DNA from: Plectrocnemia conspersa
Taxonomy: Eukaryota > Arthropoda > Insecta > Trichoptera > Polycentropodidae
DNA length: 64,000 bases
Assembly: GCA_009617715.1 (NCBI GenBank)
Contig: VTFK01000463.1
Location: forward strand, 1 to 64,000
Direction: 5' to 3'
The notes beneath the pieces are model-generated. The model searched no databases. It was not told the DNA's origin and saw only the letters and a list, made by a program, of their open reading frames with translations. Numbering within the stretch: the first letter of the stretch is position 1; each line of letters starts with the position of its first letter. The position numbers and the translations under genes were made by a program. This document shows positions 53,597 to 64,000 of this stretch, piece after piece.

Positions 53597-53700
53597 ATGG
53601 GGCGCGAGGCCGAGCTGCTGGAGGCTGCCCGCGCCGGCCACTACCACCTGGCCGAGAAGATCCTTGCGCACAGAGCGAAGCTCTCAGGCCCTTTGGCCAG
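53597..53700 (+). CDS. ANKS1-like exon 1 (start codon, first ankyrin helix)
   Basis: The ATG at 53597 opens MGREAELLEAARAGHYHLAE and the exon ends GPLA plus two bases (ag) at donor ag|gtatgt. The upstream frame is open too, but homology to ANKS1A starts exactly at this Met. The exon and leader are GC-rich, unlike the surroundings, consistent with a 5' end. An upstream out-of-frame ORF (53541-53585) precedes it. Confidence 0.9.
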
Positions 53701-53930
53701 GTATGTACTGTATCATTATCTCTACTTTTTCACCTCGCCTTCATCTTTCTTTCTTCACGTTTCTCCATATGCTAAATAATACATCAGAATTCATCAATTT
53801 GACCGTTAATTTTAGACCGTCGCGTCCTTATCGTCCTTATCTATGAGCGAAAACACACCTTCGTTTTGACATATCCACCTTTTTACGTTCGCAGCCAACT
53901 TCGCGTCGCGCGTATTGACCACGTTCGTCT

Positions 53931-54290
53931 GGTCCTAATGTTTATTTTTGTGACCCACATTTTTAAATAAAAAATAATTATATCAAATGTTACTAAACAA
54001 AACATCAAAACAACTAATGTACATATTTCAAAATCATATATATTACTATTCGTATTGCAATTCACGCCCTTATGCACCATAGACATAAGGCTCATTTTTG
54101 TACGAAGCAAACTTGAGCTTTCTCTAAATCTAAACGTTTCACGCCAGGTCCTAATGTTTATTTTTGTGACCCACTTATTTTCAATTGAAAATGAAAAAAT
54201 GAAAATGTTTTAATCTGTATCCCAATTAACGCCTTTATGCACCTTCGATACAAGGTTCATCACTCGAAACATTTCACGTCCGTTGAATAT
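53931..54290. repeat. Diverged direct duplication, 216-bp offset
   Basis: ggtcctaatgtttatttttg tgacccac occurs at 53931 and 54147. Each is followed by a matching aattcacgcccttatgcacc / aattaacgcctttatgcacc stretch and a taaggctcat / caaggttcat stretch, so the whole unit of roughly 200 bp is duplicated in tandem and diverged. Confidence 0.7.
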
Positions 54291-54844
54291 TCACTTGGAT
54301 AAAAAACGATCATTTTTTAATGCTAATTTTATTGTTTATTGTTATATACTTGGTATACAACGTATTTTTTGCGGTCGTATTCGCGGAAACGTGAGTTAAA
54401 TATTTGGTGAAGTCAAATATACGAGGAAAATTGACATGTATATTTTAAAATATGTGAGCGGATTGGAGTATTAAGATAAGCTTTAATAGTTTTTATTGTG
54501 TGATACCGATTATAAAAAACGCCCACCCGTATTCACGAGATCGGCCCTCAATGTTTGCTCGAAACAAAACAGCTGATCGATATTGTAATCAGCTGTCAAA
54601 AGAAATAACCACATATTTTGGTCGTAATTAGTTGCGTTTCATGTTTTTATTCCAGCATTTTATTTATAATCGTTTTTATATTCAACCTTTGGCAAAAATA
54701 TGTTTTACATTTTGATTTATTTTTGTTTTTATTTTATACAATAGCCGATTTTATTACGACTAATTACAACCAGGAGATGAAAGTGGAAAAAAATGTCTTG
54801 GAAGGTTTTTTTTATTAAAAATTAAATCAGCCGTGATGAACAAA

Positions 54845-55190
54845 TCGATCGAACATCTTCACGCCTGCACCACTTCGCATTTCAAAATGGAATAAATACC
54901 AAGATCTTTTATGAACTTCACAAAAAATATCAATAATTATTTTGGAATTCAAAATCATGTTAATTGACTTTCTTGTCGAAAGTGAGCTAAATTTATTAAA
55001 CTATGTTTAGTGTGCTTTCAAATTTGTATGAAGGACATGATACTCGTACTTATCTATAGGAGCCAAATATATTATTTACGACAAGTAGTAATTATTTATA
55101 TGCGAGGTAAGAACAATTATTTTGTAACAATCGATCGAACGTCTTCACGTTTGCACCACTTCGTGTTTCAAAACAAAGTAAATACGAAAA
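54845..55190. repeat. Second direct duplication in ANKS1-like intron 1
   Basis: atcgatcgaacatcttcacg...gcaccacttcgcatttcaaaa (54845) recurs as atcgatcgaacgtcttcacg...gcaccacttcgtgtttcaaaa (about 55127), each followed by a related aataaataccaag / taaatacgaaaatg. Confidence 0.65.
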
Positions 55191-55744
55191 TGTATCATGA
55201 ACTGTTACTACAATTTAGTTTAAAAGATTATGCAAATATGGTTTAATTAGCAATAAACCATGCTTAGGGTAATTGTCTTTTACAAAATGATCATATTTGT
55301 TATGGTAGTGTTGTAAACAATCTATTGCTGCATTATTTATTTTGTACCTGGAAATAATAAATACACTTCGAGTCTTTATTTAGCCAAATATGTCACAAAT
55401 ATGGTATTAACTAATATATATTTTGAAACGATCTCCTTATTTGTGTCTCTAGATGATAAACATATTTCGAGTCCCTTTTTTATTACTTAACATCTCGTTA
55501 CCATATGTCAATCTTCCTTCGCACATTCGTCAATCCCTAACCTATCGCAAATAAGTCGCCGTATTCGATGCGTCAAAACAATATAAAACCTATATAATTT
55601 ACTAGCGAAAAGAATATATTTTTTTAAAATACGGAGAACTTAACATAGAACGGTTGTAACGAAAAAATAAAACTATAATAAAAATAATTAGAATCGATAT
55701 AAGAAGATGATCATTTTGTAAAAAAAATCAGCGATTTTCATTGT

Positions 55745-55990
55745 CAGTGACCATTGCCTGAAATACCTGGGTATGAATCTCATATGGATCTTATTGTTTT
55801 TCGATGTATATCGTTTCTGGTTGCTTGGAATTAATTATTATTAAATATTTATAATTCCGGTCGATCATCACAGATTAGGTTTTCTTGATTTTCCTAATCT
55901 CACGGATGAATGATTAATTAAAATCGAGCTAAGTCGTATATATTATGTATTAGACATTCTAATAATGAGCTACTTAACATATATGTATGT
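55745..55990 (+). repeat. SINE copy, + orientation
   Basis: The body ggtcgatcatcacagattag gttttcttgattttcctaat ctcacggatgaatg is the complement of the 28005 and 28905 copies. A degraded tRNA-like head precedes it. Confidence 0.6.
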
Positions 55991-56934
55991 ATAAATGATA
56001 TGACTAAATTATAATAACATTGATTATAAAAAACGAGATAATTTTGGGAAAATGTTGCAGTCGAAACCAGCGTTTTTTTTTTTTATATAAATCGAGTTAT
56101 CTTATTTGGCAGAACTCGTATTTTACAGTATAATTAACGATGTTATGAAAATGGAAATTGAACTTATAATTAGTATGCTAATTCACAATTTAATTAATGA
56201 TGTTATGAAAACGAAAATTATGCATATAATAATAATTTTGTTTATTTACGATTTTATTATCATTTTCTTATCAATTGACAAAAAACGAATCATTTACGAT
56301 TGTTTAACGATTTAATGATAGTGATTATTCATATCAATTGGCAAACTTGTTTCAATGTATGACTATTAATTTTTTAATCAGTACGATAAAAAAAAATTTG
56401 TTCGCGAGTAAAATATTGAATGTGTTTGTATTATTTATTTTTTCTGTTAAAGTTGACATTACCTGTTACATTTATTTAATAATGAATTATTTACTATAAT
56501 GAATTATTTAATTTAATAATTATTTAAAATAATTAATTATTTACAAGAAAGCTGTAAGGGTACTAGGGAATGGGTTGATAATTTTTTTCGTTATACTATT
56601 GTAGAAAATCCTGTTAAAAACGATAATCAGACAACAGAACACTTGACTAGGACCTCAAAAAACCGTCCAAAAAATGTTTTTTTTTAAGGGCTGTATATGA
56701 ACATTTTGAACTTGTTCAAATTGTGTATTATTTGTTAGTGTCAGTTCCCTTGCAGCAATGGTAAAATTTATTTATTATAAGGTTACATATAATATATATA
56801 TTTTTTCCTATTATTTATTTCGGTAATGTATATTATTGGAGTGTACTAGTTTCCTATTTTGTCTTTACGCAAAGTAGTATTGCTGGATTGGTTAAATTTT
56901 AGGATAAGAAGTCTTATACGAACGTGGAATTCCG

Positions 56935-57070
56935 ACATTCATCTGCGAAATTAAGAAAATTTACGTAGTCCTAAAACGAGGTGGTTTATCTGAATTATAT
57001 AAAATTAATTATTATTATTATTATGATTTGCTCCGTATCAAGATCTAACCTACATGGCGAGGCATAGATA
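56935..57070 (-). repeat. Partial SINE copy
   Basis: Contains gacattcatctgcgaaatta agaaaat and a gatctaacctacatggcgag stretch corresponding to the SINE body and head region, strongly diverged. Confidence 0.4.
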
Positions 57071-57289
57071 GAATTCCGAATGAGATGTGGATTTCAGGCG
57101 TTGATGTGGGTTGAAGCACAATTTTCTGACTTAATAATTATTAACGTAAAGGGCTTTCAACGAGTCTATTTTTTATTTAATGTTAATGATACATGTTTTT
57201 TAAAAGTATTTCTGTATTATACACTCAGACCTCGCTATACATATGCACGTACTATTAACATATTATGGTTTTTAGGTGTTTAGTTACTT

Positions 57290-57740
57290 GTTATCCCTCT
57301 GGTAACAAAGCTTGAAAGTTCCCAACCCATTAGCGCGAGCGATGTGCGAATTATTAATTAGCAAATTCGATAGAATTAAAAGCGTCTCATACACACACCT
57401 TTATTTCGCGTGCGATAACGGCGAAAAGTACATACCGCGAATATATTATTATTACACGGAGCAGCCGTCGTCCACTTTGCTGAAATTGCGCCATAATTCA
57501 ACCGTTTTCGACGCGAGCAAATGGATCAATTTACTGACCGAGCGAGGCGAGTCAGTGACGAATCTTTCCGAGTTATCTCCAGTTACTGGATAGCGTACAT
57601 GCGATTCGAAACCTCCGGTAATCCCTTCGCTTTTGGGTCATGCACGTATAGTCCTCGTTATTTAGAAAATAATATTTTTGCACACCAACAAAGAGAAATA
57701 TATGATATTGATAGTTGGAGAAATTTACGTAATGGGTAAC
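57290..57740. other. GC-richer intronic block with a 93-codon open frame
   Basis: This block differs in composition from the flanking AT-rich intron and includes an open frame (57312-57593) with LRHNSTVFDASKWINLLTER. I recognise no family and see no splice sites fitting the ANKS1-like frame. Candidate regulatory element or remnant of another gene. Confidence 0.25.
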
Positions 57741-59165
57741 AGCACTCAAGATTACGAATTAAATATGTCATTTTTTATATCTTCTTCGTTGTTTCCCAAA
57801 GTATTGATGTAGTTTTTATTATTATTAATTTTTTTAATGTAACCTCTGGTTCTGTGTTTGTGTGTCGATCTTGCAGAAAAGTTGTACATATAGTCGAATA
57901 TGATAGAAACGTTATTGGTTGAAGTTACGTAGAAGTGGCAGGGGTAGGAATCATACTCACGTGCAAAAGTCGCATGGGATGTAATGCTTAAGACCCAATC
58001 CTAAAATTCATTTTAATGGTTTATAATAGATAATATTTCTAAATTTAACAATATATTAAGCCTCTTGCCATATTGAGTGGTTAAAGGTTGGCTTGTGTCT
58101 AAGATGGTAATAGTCTTGGATTCCATACATAATCACCAGACATAAATTTTATAAAATATTGTGGTGTATGTTGAAGAATAATAATTTATCGTATTCTAGC
58201 CAAAAGGTTATACTTAATACCAAAATATTAAAAAAACCTTAATCTTTTTTTAATTATTTTTGTATTGATGTAACGCATTTATCTTGCGCACTATTTTCCC
58301 CAAAGATTTATGTACTAATTGTACATACGCATATCATATAGAATGGGAATGTATAAAAGTAGATAATATGTGATGAGTTCGTTGAATAGATAGATAGCCC
58401 AAGACAGAGGATGTAAATAATATTTCTCATAAACAAATAAATTACAAGAATTGAAACAATGAATTTGTACAGGAAAATCATTTAAATTTTATTTTGTGTG
58501 GTCCTTTAAGTTCCGTTTAGATTACCAACATTCGCGTTTCATATGCGTCATGTGTGTGCAAAGTTCAAAACTTGCCGTGAAAGTGGAATTCCTGCAATGC
58601 ATGTTTAATTACCTCAAGAATTTAGTGATTTGTCTCAGTTTCTGTTAACACAATCGTGCGAATACTTCCTTTTAATTAGCAAATCGGAATATAACTTATT
58701 CAATGGTTCGAGATAAAGATGTTTACAACTTGATTTCTGATATTAATGGCATTAGTAAATACATTACAGCAAGTCAGACATAACATTACGAAGTAGTTTT
58801 CAACATACCTCATATGAGAAACAGGAGCCAACCGATGCCAATTATAAGCTCAGACGTGATTTTATTTACTTTCATAGTCATGTTCGTGTTATCTAGATTT
58901 GTATTGCTGCATGAACAGACGTTCAGCTTATCAGCAGACGGCAGGTTTAGAGGAGAATTGAATTAATACTATTGCAATATGATCGATTGTCGCTTGCAGT
59001 CTAGTTGAGACTACTTTTTGATATCTTATTTTGCATCCAATCTGATTGAGGTTTTCCCCAGGTGTGTATATATAAAAGAGAAAGATCGTTAGTCATGGCA
59101 AATATCCTGATCTTTCATTTTCATTATCACGTGACAGTTGAGCTAAATCGTTATCATTTTTGCAG

Positions 59166-59246
59166 TTTGAGGCGTGGACCCGGCGCCAATGTGCAAGACA
59201 GCAGTGGTTACACACCGTTGCATCACGCCGCCCTAAATGGACACAA
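59166..59246 (+). CDS. ANKS1-like exon 2 (ankyrin repeat)
   Basis: Acceptor tttttgcag, donor aa|gtgagc. The exon is 81 nt. It encodes [20 protein letters not shown] then AALNGHK (Lys split over the junction). [20 protein letters not shown] parallels ANKS1[21 protein letters not shown]. The junction falls after NGH inside the repeat, as at the 63290 donor. Confidence 0.95.
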
Positions 59247-59321
59247 GTGAGCACACTCGCATAAATTTCATTAAGGTCAATTTTTGGAGAGAGAAAATAC
59301 GACTAATTAACCGTTTTACAG

Positions 59322-59478
59322 GGATATAGTACAGTTGTTGTTGTCGTACGACGCCTCGCCCAACATCCTAGACACCAAAGGTTCGTCGCCCCTACACCTG
59401 GCCGCGTGGGCTGGACACACGGGCATCGTGAAGCTCCTTTTGACGCACGGGCCCGCTCTGACCAACGTTAATTTGACG
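59322..59478 (+). CDS. ANKS1-like exon 3 (ankyrin repeats)
   Basis: Acceptor ccgttttacag, donor acg|gtaaga. The exon is 157 nt. It encodes DIVQLLLSYDASPNILDTKG, then SSPLHLAAWAGHTGIVKLLL and THGPALTNVNLT. It is separated from exon 2 by a 75-bp intron. PLHLAAWAGHTGIVKLL corresponds to ANKS1A PLHLAAWKGDAQIVRLL. Confidence 0.95.
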
Positions 59479-62400
59479 GTAAGATTTATTATTCATTTTC
59501 ATTTAAATTTTTGGATTCTCATGCGGCGACCTCACGACCACCTCTGTCGTCAGAATTCTTAACTTTTAAATTTATCATACGTATTATTTGTGCTGGAGTT
59601 TTATTTAAGGGTTAAATTTATGATTACACGAGATTAGTCAGTTAGTGTTGGTCTTGCGAAATATTTTTATAGTATTTTCTGGTATGAAAATGTTCGCTTG
59701 TTTGTATTTGAAGGTTGATATGAAGTTTTTTGTTAGTATATAAATGTGTATTATATATCATTTTTAATGACTTGTAGTTTTGAAAAAAAAAACAGTATTA
59801 CTGGTGTAACTCCACACCGGACAGGCATATATAATTGTTTGTATATCAAGATTTATTTTTATGTAATAAGCCTGCTCTTATTATTAAATATTGGTCTACG
59901 GCCCGTTATGGCTGCAAGCCCTTTAGAGCAAAATCCATAATGTGTGTATTAAATTTAAGCTTGGAATCCAGGTATTAGCCTAGGTATTTAACGCTAGGTT
60001 TCCATTTTACATTACTGCACTGTTTACTTTATAGTTTAAAGTTGGTCTATGTACCGCAAATATAATTGACTGCTTTATTCTGGTTGATTTTAATTTTCCA
60101 CTTCTCGAAATATTTATTCAAGTTTTTAAAAGATTTCTGTAATTTATTCGCGATTGATTTAAAACCGTAAGCGTTTGTTAAAATAACTATCGTCAGCGTA
60201 CATAGATAAACACGTACTTTTTTTAATTTTTGGATATTGTTAGTATTCAAGATTTAGAGAAACGGCGTTAGCAAACTTCCCCGAGGAAATCCAGCTGGAA
60301 TTTTTACGCGGTGTTGAGTGATGTGACTTTTGCGGAAGTCAAACTGTTTGTTAATAATAACTTTATTTCTTAGGGATTCTTTTAAACGTATGTCTTTTTT
60401 TAAATATTTTATGAAATGACGATAGTTAATCAAAATTGTAGAATCGTTATCGGATAGATTTTAGCGGTTTTCCAAATGGTTGGGAATTACCCAAAAAAAA
60501 CGTTAAGTAATATTTAATTCAGTGGGTTGAGAGAAACGGCGGCTACTGCGATCTTTGCTGTTCTGAAGTTGAGTCGATCTCCTTTTGTCCAGATTGGAGA
60601 GTTCTTGAAGATCAGATGCTCCAAATGACAGTTCAATGTTGAATGTCTCAGAGAAGTTTTAAGACGAAGTGTCTGAGAGGAAGTAATTGCTGGTTTCCCT
60701 CGTTTCTGTAATTATATCCATTGTTTCCTCCAATGAAAATTTTGTTGTCCTGATTGACAGAAGGGTGGCAAGTTTTTTTTAAAACAAATAGCTGATAAAC
60801 AAATTACAAATGGCAGTTTTAAGGTTAAGCCTGAATGCACGCGTTATCTTTTTTCAATCCTTTCTGATTTATTGCGTGTACCTTGTGATTAAAGCTGTTA
60901 AAAGGTTTCCCACGCTAGTGTCCCATTTTACGAAGAAACCTATTTTTCCTAGACAATTAAATTTTTTTATCACGTGCCGAATTAGCCTTTTTCATGATTA
61001 AATAGCATTAATTAATCCCTATAATTGTGAATAGGAGAGTGGTTCAATTGATGAACTCGACAGATTATATATTAGGGAAATTATCTCAGGTAACATGTCC
61101 GCATTAACATATGAAGTTGCGAAGTTTTAACTTAATCTCCCTCCCCTATATCTAACGTCTCAATTAATTTATTAATTTATAAATATATGCGCAGGTCTAC
61201 CAGTTAAAAATGTTTAGTTTCATCTTTCCCTTTTGATAAACTTCCTCGTGTATTCAATGGAAAAATATCCATATTCTTTAAATAAAAAACTTTAAATTTC
61301 TAATAATAACGGAAATTTTGTGGATTAAAAAGAAATACAATATAACATTAATCGACGTTGAACGGTAAATAATTTACCAAAACCTATCTTCATAATTATC
61401 TCGTCGAGATTAATAATCAATAACGCTCTAATGGATTTGAGAATAATTAAAAAATAAACAGTGATGGTGTAATCATTGTGGCATTCTAGAGTATATAAAG
61501 TACTATTTAAAATCTCGTTACGTCATCGGAAAACCTGAAATTGATAAATGTATTTGTTAACTTTATCAAAAGTCTTCTAGAAATCTATTCGATGTTAACA
61601 TATTGGTAATAAGCATTCGATTTTATACGAGTACTTTTTATTTATTTGAAAAAATGCTATAATAAATTAGGTAGTGAAATTTTTGCTTCTTTTCAAAGAA
61701 AATCGTAGGACGCGCAATGAGAAAATGTTCATGATTGTTTATTTGTTTTCATTCATTAGGACACGGTTTCAGAGCACGTTATTTAGGGACGTTATTGTTG
61801 GCGGAGTGAGTTTTGGTGTCGGCAAATTTCTGGCTGACCCACTAAGGGTCTTTTGTTTTGCTTGACGACCCAAGATCAACTATCCGGTGTGACTCACAAC
61901 TGTTGCTTGCACCTGAGTTTCTCGGAAGCACTCTGAAACGCATGAAAAGCCAAATATTTTAATTTTCTGATTTCTTATTTATTTCGAAAAACAGTTTTAA
62001 TGTGATTCCAAAAAACGTTCTTGTTTTGTGAACAGTCGCCATAGGATTTTTTTTTTTGTATATTTTTGTTTCTCTTACATCGCTGAATGGCTGCCGATAA
62101 TAGCCGGCGGTAGTTCTTTTCAATTTTGTTCATGATCATAATTACAAGTTTTAATTCTGAACAATATATTACGCATACAAATTACCATTAATAATATTAA
62201 TGCCTTTTAATTGAAAATAATGTGATTATATATTGGTCCTTTTAAATATTTTATTCAACTATAAGTTAACTTTCAAATCTTTTCACAACAATTTCGGATA
62301 ATATTTAATCATAAATTTGTCAGTTTTATTGTCGACCACCTAATGGTATTATCTAATATACTTTTGTATATAAAACGCTGTTCGATCTTTATATCTTAGA

Positions 62401-62952
62401 CTACATATATTTATTACACAGAAAGTGCAGCATTGACGAATTTTATAGCCATCGCTGAATAGGCAATCCGACAGATAGGTCGTAATACGAAACTGACGTG
62501 GTGCTATTTTTTTTCGTAACCAGGAACGTCTTCATAATAAATTTAAATAATCAGACAGTAATGCTCTATCGTAAAATAACCTAATAACCATAAAGGAGAC
62601 TCGGGCCACGGTTACTTACATTTGTATGTAGATACTGCTACGGTTACCTGGGTACCGTATCTCGATAGATTCAGATTGTGCACAGAATACGTGCATAAGT
62701 GCACAGATTCCGGGTACGTGAGATATTCTCGGATGTTATAGCATCGATTGTATTACACGGCCTTTGGATAGCATACATAATTATTACTTTATTAATACAC
62801 GTGTATATAAAAAAAATTGGTATTTTTTTATATAGGAATGCGTTCCGGCATCTACATTCCAATAAATCGTGAGCTTTTGATGGACCCTGACTGAAAATAG
62901 ATCAGGGCTTTTACTTCTGGTGATTAAATATATTTTTTCTGTTTCAAATCAG
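59479..62952 (+). other. ANKS1-like intron 3
   Basis: A 3.47-kb intron with an antisense LINE relic at 59780-60480. The rest (60500-62950) is AT-rich with no ORF, repeat or motif I can name. Confidence 0.75.
59780..60480 (-). pseudogene. Degenerate jockey-like LINE reverse-transcriptase fragment (copy D)
   Basis: Minus-strand reading: IPAGFPRGSLLTPFL near 60255-60300 (motif GxPQGSxLxP), then a degraded YADD region VYLCTLTIVILTNA, NLNKYFEKWKIKINQNKA, WKPSVKYLG near 59985, LDSKLKFNTHI, and a decayed tail. Motif order matches the jockey clade. Several frameshifts and stops, no intact catalytic Asp pair, and no endonuclease or 3' tail make it a dead fragment. Confidence 0.8.
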
Positions 62953-63098
62953 ACCAGAGATAATGAGTCGGCTCTGCATTGCGCTGCTCAATATGGTCAT
63001 ACAGCCGTGGTTTCCATGTTATTACAACATGGAGCTGATCCTAACGTCAGGAGCGTCAGGGACGAGACCGCCCTAGATTTGGCATCACAATATGGAAG
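62953..63098 (+). CDS. ANKS1-like exon 4 (ankyrin repeats)
   Basis: Acceptor tttcaaatcag, donor ag|gtacgc. The exon is 146 nt. It encodes TRDNESALHCAAQYGHTAVV, then SMLLQHGADPNVRSVRDETA and LDLASQYGR. ANKS1A has NDNETALHCAAQYGHTEVV and ETPLDLAALYGRLEVV at the same place, so exon order and identity are clear. Confidence 0.96.
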
Positions 63099-63173
63099 GT
63101 ACGCTTCTAAATAGAAATATATTTTCGTCAATTTTTAAACTTCTCATCATGTTGTTTTTTTTTGCTTTATTAG

Positions 63174-63290
63174 ATTGGAGACTGTTGAGTTGTTGGTGAG
63201 GACGCATCCTGAGTTGCTGGAGCCTTACCGTTATTCCAGGGGCATGTTCAATCACACGCCGCTTCACAGAGCCAGCAAAAATGGACACAA
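63174..63290 (+). CDS. ANKS1-like exon 5 (ankyrin repeats)
   Basis: Acceptor tgctttattag, donor aa|gtaagt. The exon is 117 nt. It encodes LETVELLVRTHPELLEPYRY, then SRGMFNHTPLHRASKNGHK. The equivalent ANKS1A text is LEVVKMLLNAHPNLL...HTPLHLAARNGHK. It ends mid-repeat, so the gene must continue past 64000; the expected next exon (AVVQVLLDAG-like) is not in 63291-64000. Confidence 0.95.
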
Positions 63291-64000
63291 GTAAGTCAGA
63301 TATCCAATTATCGCATAATATTATTTTGATAGAACCAAGCTGGTTAAAATCGCGTGTGAACACAAAACTGAGGAGCAAATTAGGCATTGTGTTCTAATGG
63401 TATTGAGCAACGATACGAGCTTTAAGTGCTAAGTATGATTTTTATGCGCATTTATCTGGCAACTGTTGCAATAGAACAATAGTTTCGCGTATCCTTAGTG
63501 TCATTGTGTATTATTTCGAGTCTTATCGTTTGCATGCATAAGTAATTTGTTCGCTTTGTGAATATTTAGGCCTTTGGACATTGCCTAAAAATAGAGAATT
63601 GGTGTTGTCCGTTGTGGAATATTTTGCTTTAAATTTGTTTTTAATAAGTGTGTCGAAAGATTCACTAGATAACCACACTAAGTTAGGCTACTAAACATAA
63701 GGCATGCGGAATATTGAATATATTCGTCTTTATTTTTCGTACCATAAACGTAAAATTCAGCTTTATTTTTACTATAATATCTGCCTGTAATTGGATGGTG
63801 GACTGGTCATAAATTTTACTTTTTCGTTCAAGTGTTTTATTACATATTTTGTGAAATTTATTTTTTGTTACTTTAAATAGACCATTATCAAAATCACTAG
63901 TCTCAGATTATAGTAAAAACAACACCAAATCGAGTTCGCCGTTTCATATATTATGACGATAGATATCTAATAACCATATTTTCAAAATAATCGAAATATG
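63291..64000 (+). other. ANKS1-like intron 5 (partial)
   Basis: AT-rich intron sequence to the window end. No further exon, repeat or motif is visible. Confidence 0.7.

Larger units (their letters stand above)
53701..59165 (+). other. ANKS1-like intron 1
   Basis: A 5.46-kb AT-rich intron. It contains a duplicated segment (53931 and 54147), a second duplicated pair (54845 and 55127), SINE pieces (55745-55990, 56935-57070), a locally duplicated AT-rich motif near 56135-56215, and a GC-richer unassigned block (57290-57740). 57760-59040 shows nothing specific. Confidence 0.75.
53597..63290 (+). other. ANKS1/Odin-like adaptor gene (Drosophila CG4393 type), 3' end outside window
   Basis: Gene-level entry. 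ANKS1 proteins are cytoplasmic adaptors with N-terminal ankyrin repeats, SAM domains and a C-terminal PTB domain. In vertebrates they bind Eph and EGF receptors and tune receptor trafficking and turnover. Five exons are visible with consistent phases (ends 2, 2, 0, 2, 2), giving the first 201 residues: an N-terminal MGREAELLEAARAGHYHLAE very like vertebrate ANKS1A MGKEQELLEAARTGH, then ankyrin repeats in the same order as ANKS1A ([74 protein letters not shown]). The Gly-rich insert of the mammalian protein is absent. SAM and PTB domains would lie beyond 64000. The gene starts 6.3 kb downstream of the Pax6 stop, same strand. Confidence 0.93.

Noticed and set aside
53455..53775. 106-codon frame starting upstream of the ANKS1-like start
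   Set aside because: It is in a different frame from the ankyrin protein and runs into intron sequence.

Overview
The window looks like nuclear DNA of an insect, probably a moth or butterfly (Lepidoptera). It is AT-rich, intron-rich and crowded with old transposon debris: jockey-like LINEs, tRNA-derived SINEs, a spliced Tc1/mariner-superfamily element, hAT- and mariner-type MITEs and a small LTR element. The order is inferred from overall character, not from a diagnostic marker. Two protein-coding genes lie head-to-tail on the + strand, and almost everything else is intron or intergenic sequence.

Gene 1 (exons from 5568 to 47268) is a Pax6-family transcription factor, more likely twin of eyeless (toy) than eyeless (ey). 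Its first exons, including most of the paired domain, lie before the window. Six coding exons are visible: the end of the paired domain plus an Ala/Pro-rich linker (5568-5796), three exons that together encode the homeodomain (29936-30085, 32482-32564, 36582-36796), a transactivation exon (38854-39032) and a terminal exon ending in the Pax6-type C-terminus YWPRLQ (47180-47268). All splice phases agree. Introns reach 24 kb and hold GC-richer islands that are candidate enhancers, plus transposons. After the stop codon the same frame stays open for 59 more coding-looking codons (47269-47448). This could be reached by readthrough or by an alternative acceptor, and it is the most interesting observation in the window.

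The interval 47.3-53.4 kb is intergenic. It holds the putative Pax6 3' UTR, a hAT-type MITE with a perfect 8-bp target duplication (51482-51808) and a miniature LTR retrotransposon (52105-53221) with a target duplication and a tRNA-Trp-like primer site.

Gene 2 (from 53597 past the window end) encodes the N-terminal ankyrin-repeat part of an ANKS1/Odin-type adaptor, whose Drosophila counterpart is CG4393. Five coding exons are visible. Its leader contains a short out-of-frame uORF. Intron 1 (5.5 kb) contains duplicated segments, a SINE and a GC-richer block; intron 3 contains an antisense jockey-like reverse-transcriptase relic.

Other structures: a decayed tandem array with residual coiled-coil coding potential on the minus strand (15850-17110); a Sailor-like (DD82E) transposon with an intron-containing, frameshifted transposase (24496-26657); and a foldback-like element with long inverted arms (39150-40930). 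No tRNA, rRNA, CRISPR or prokaryotic features are visible.
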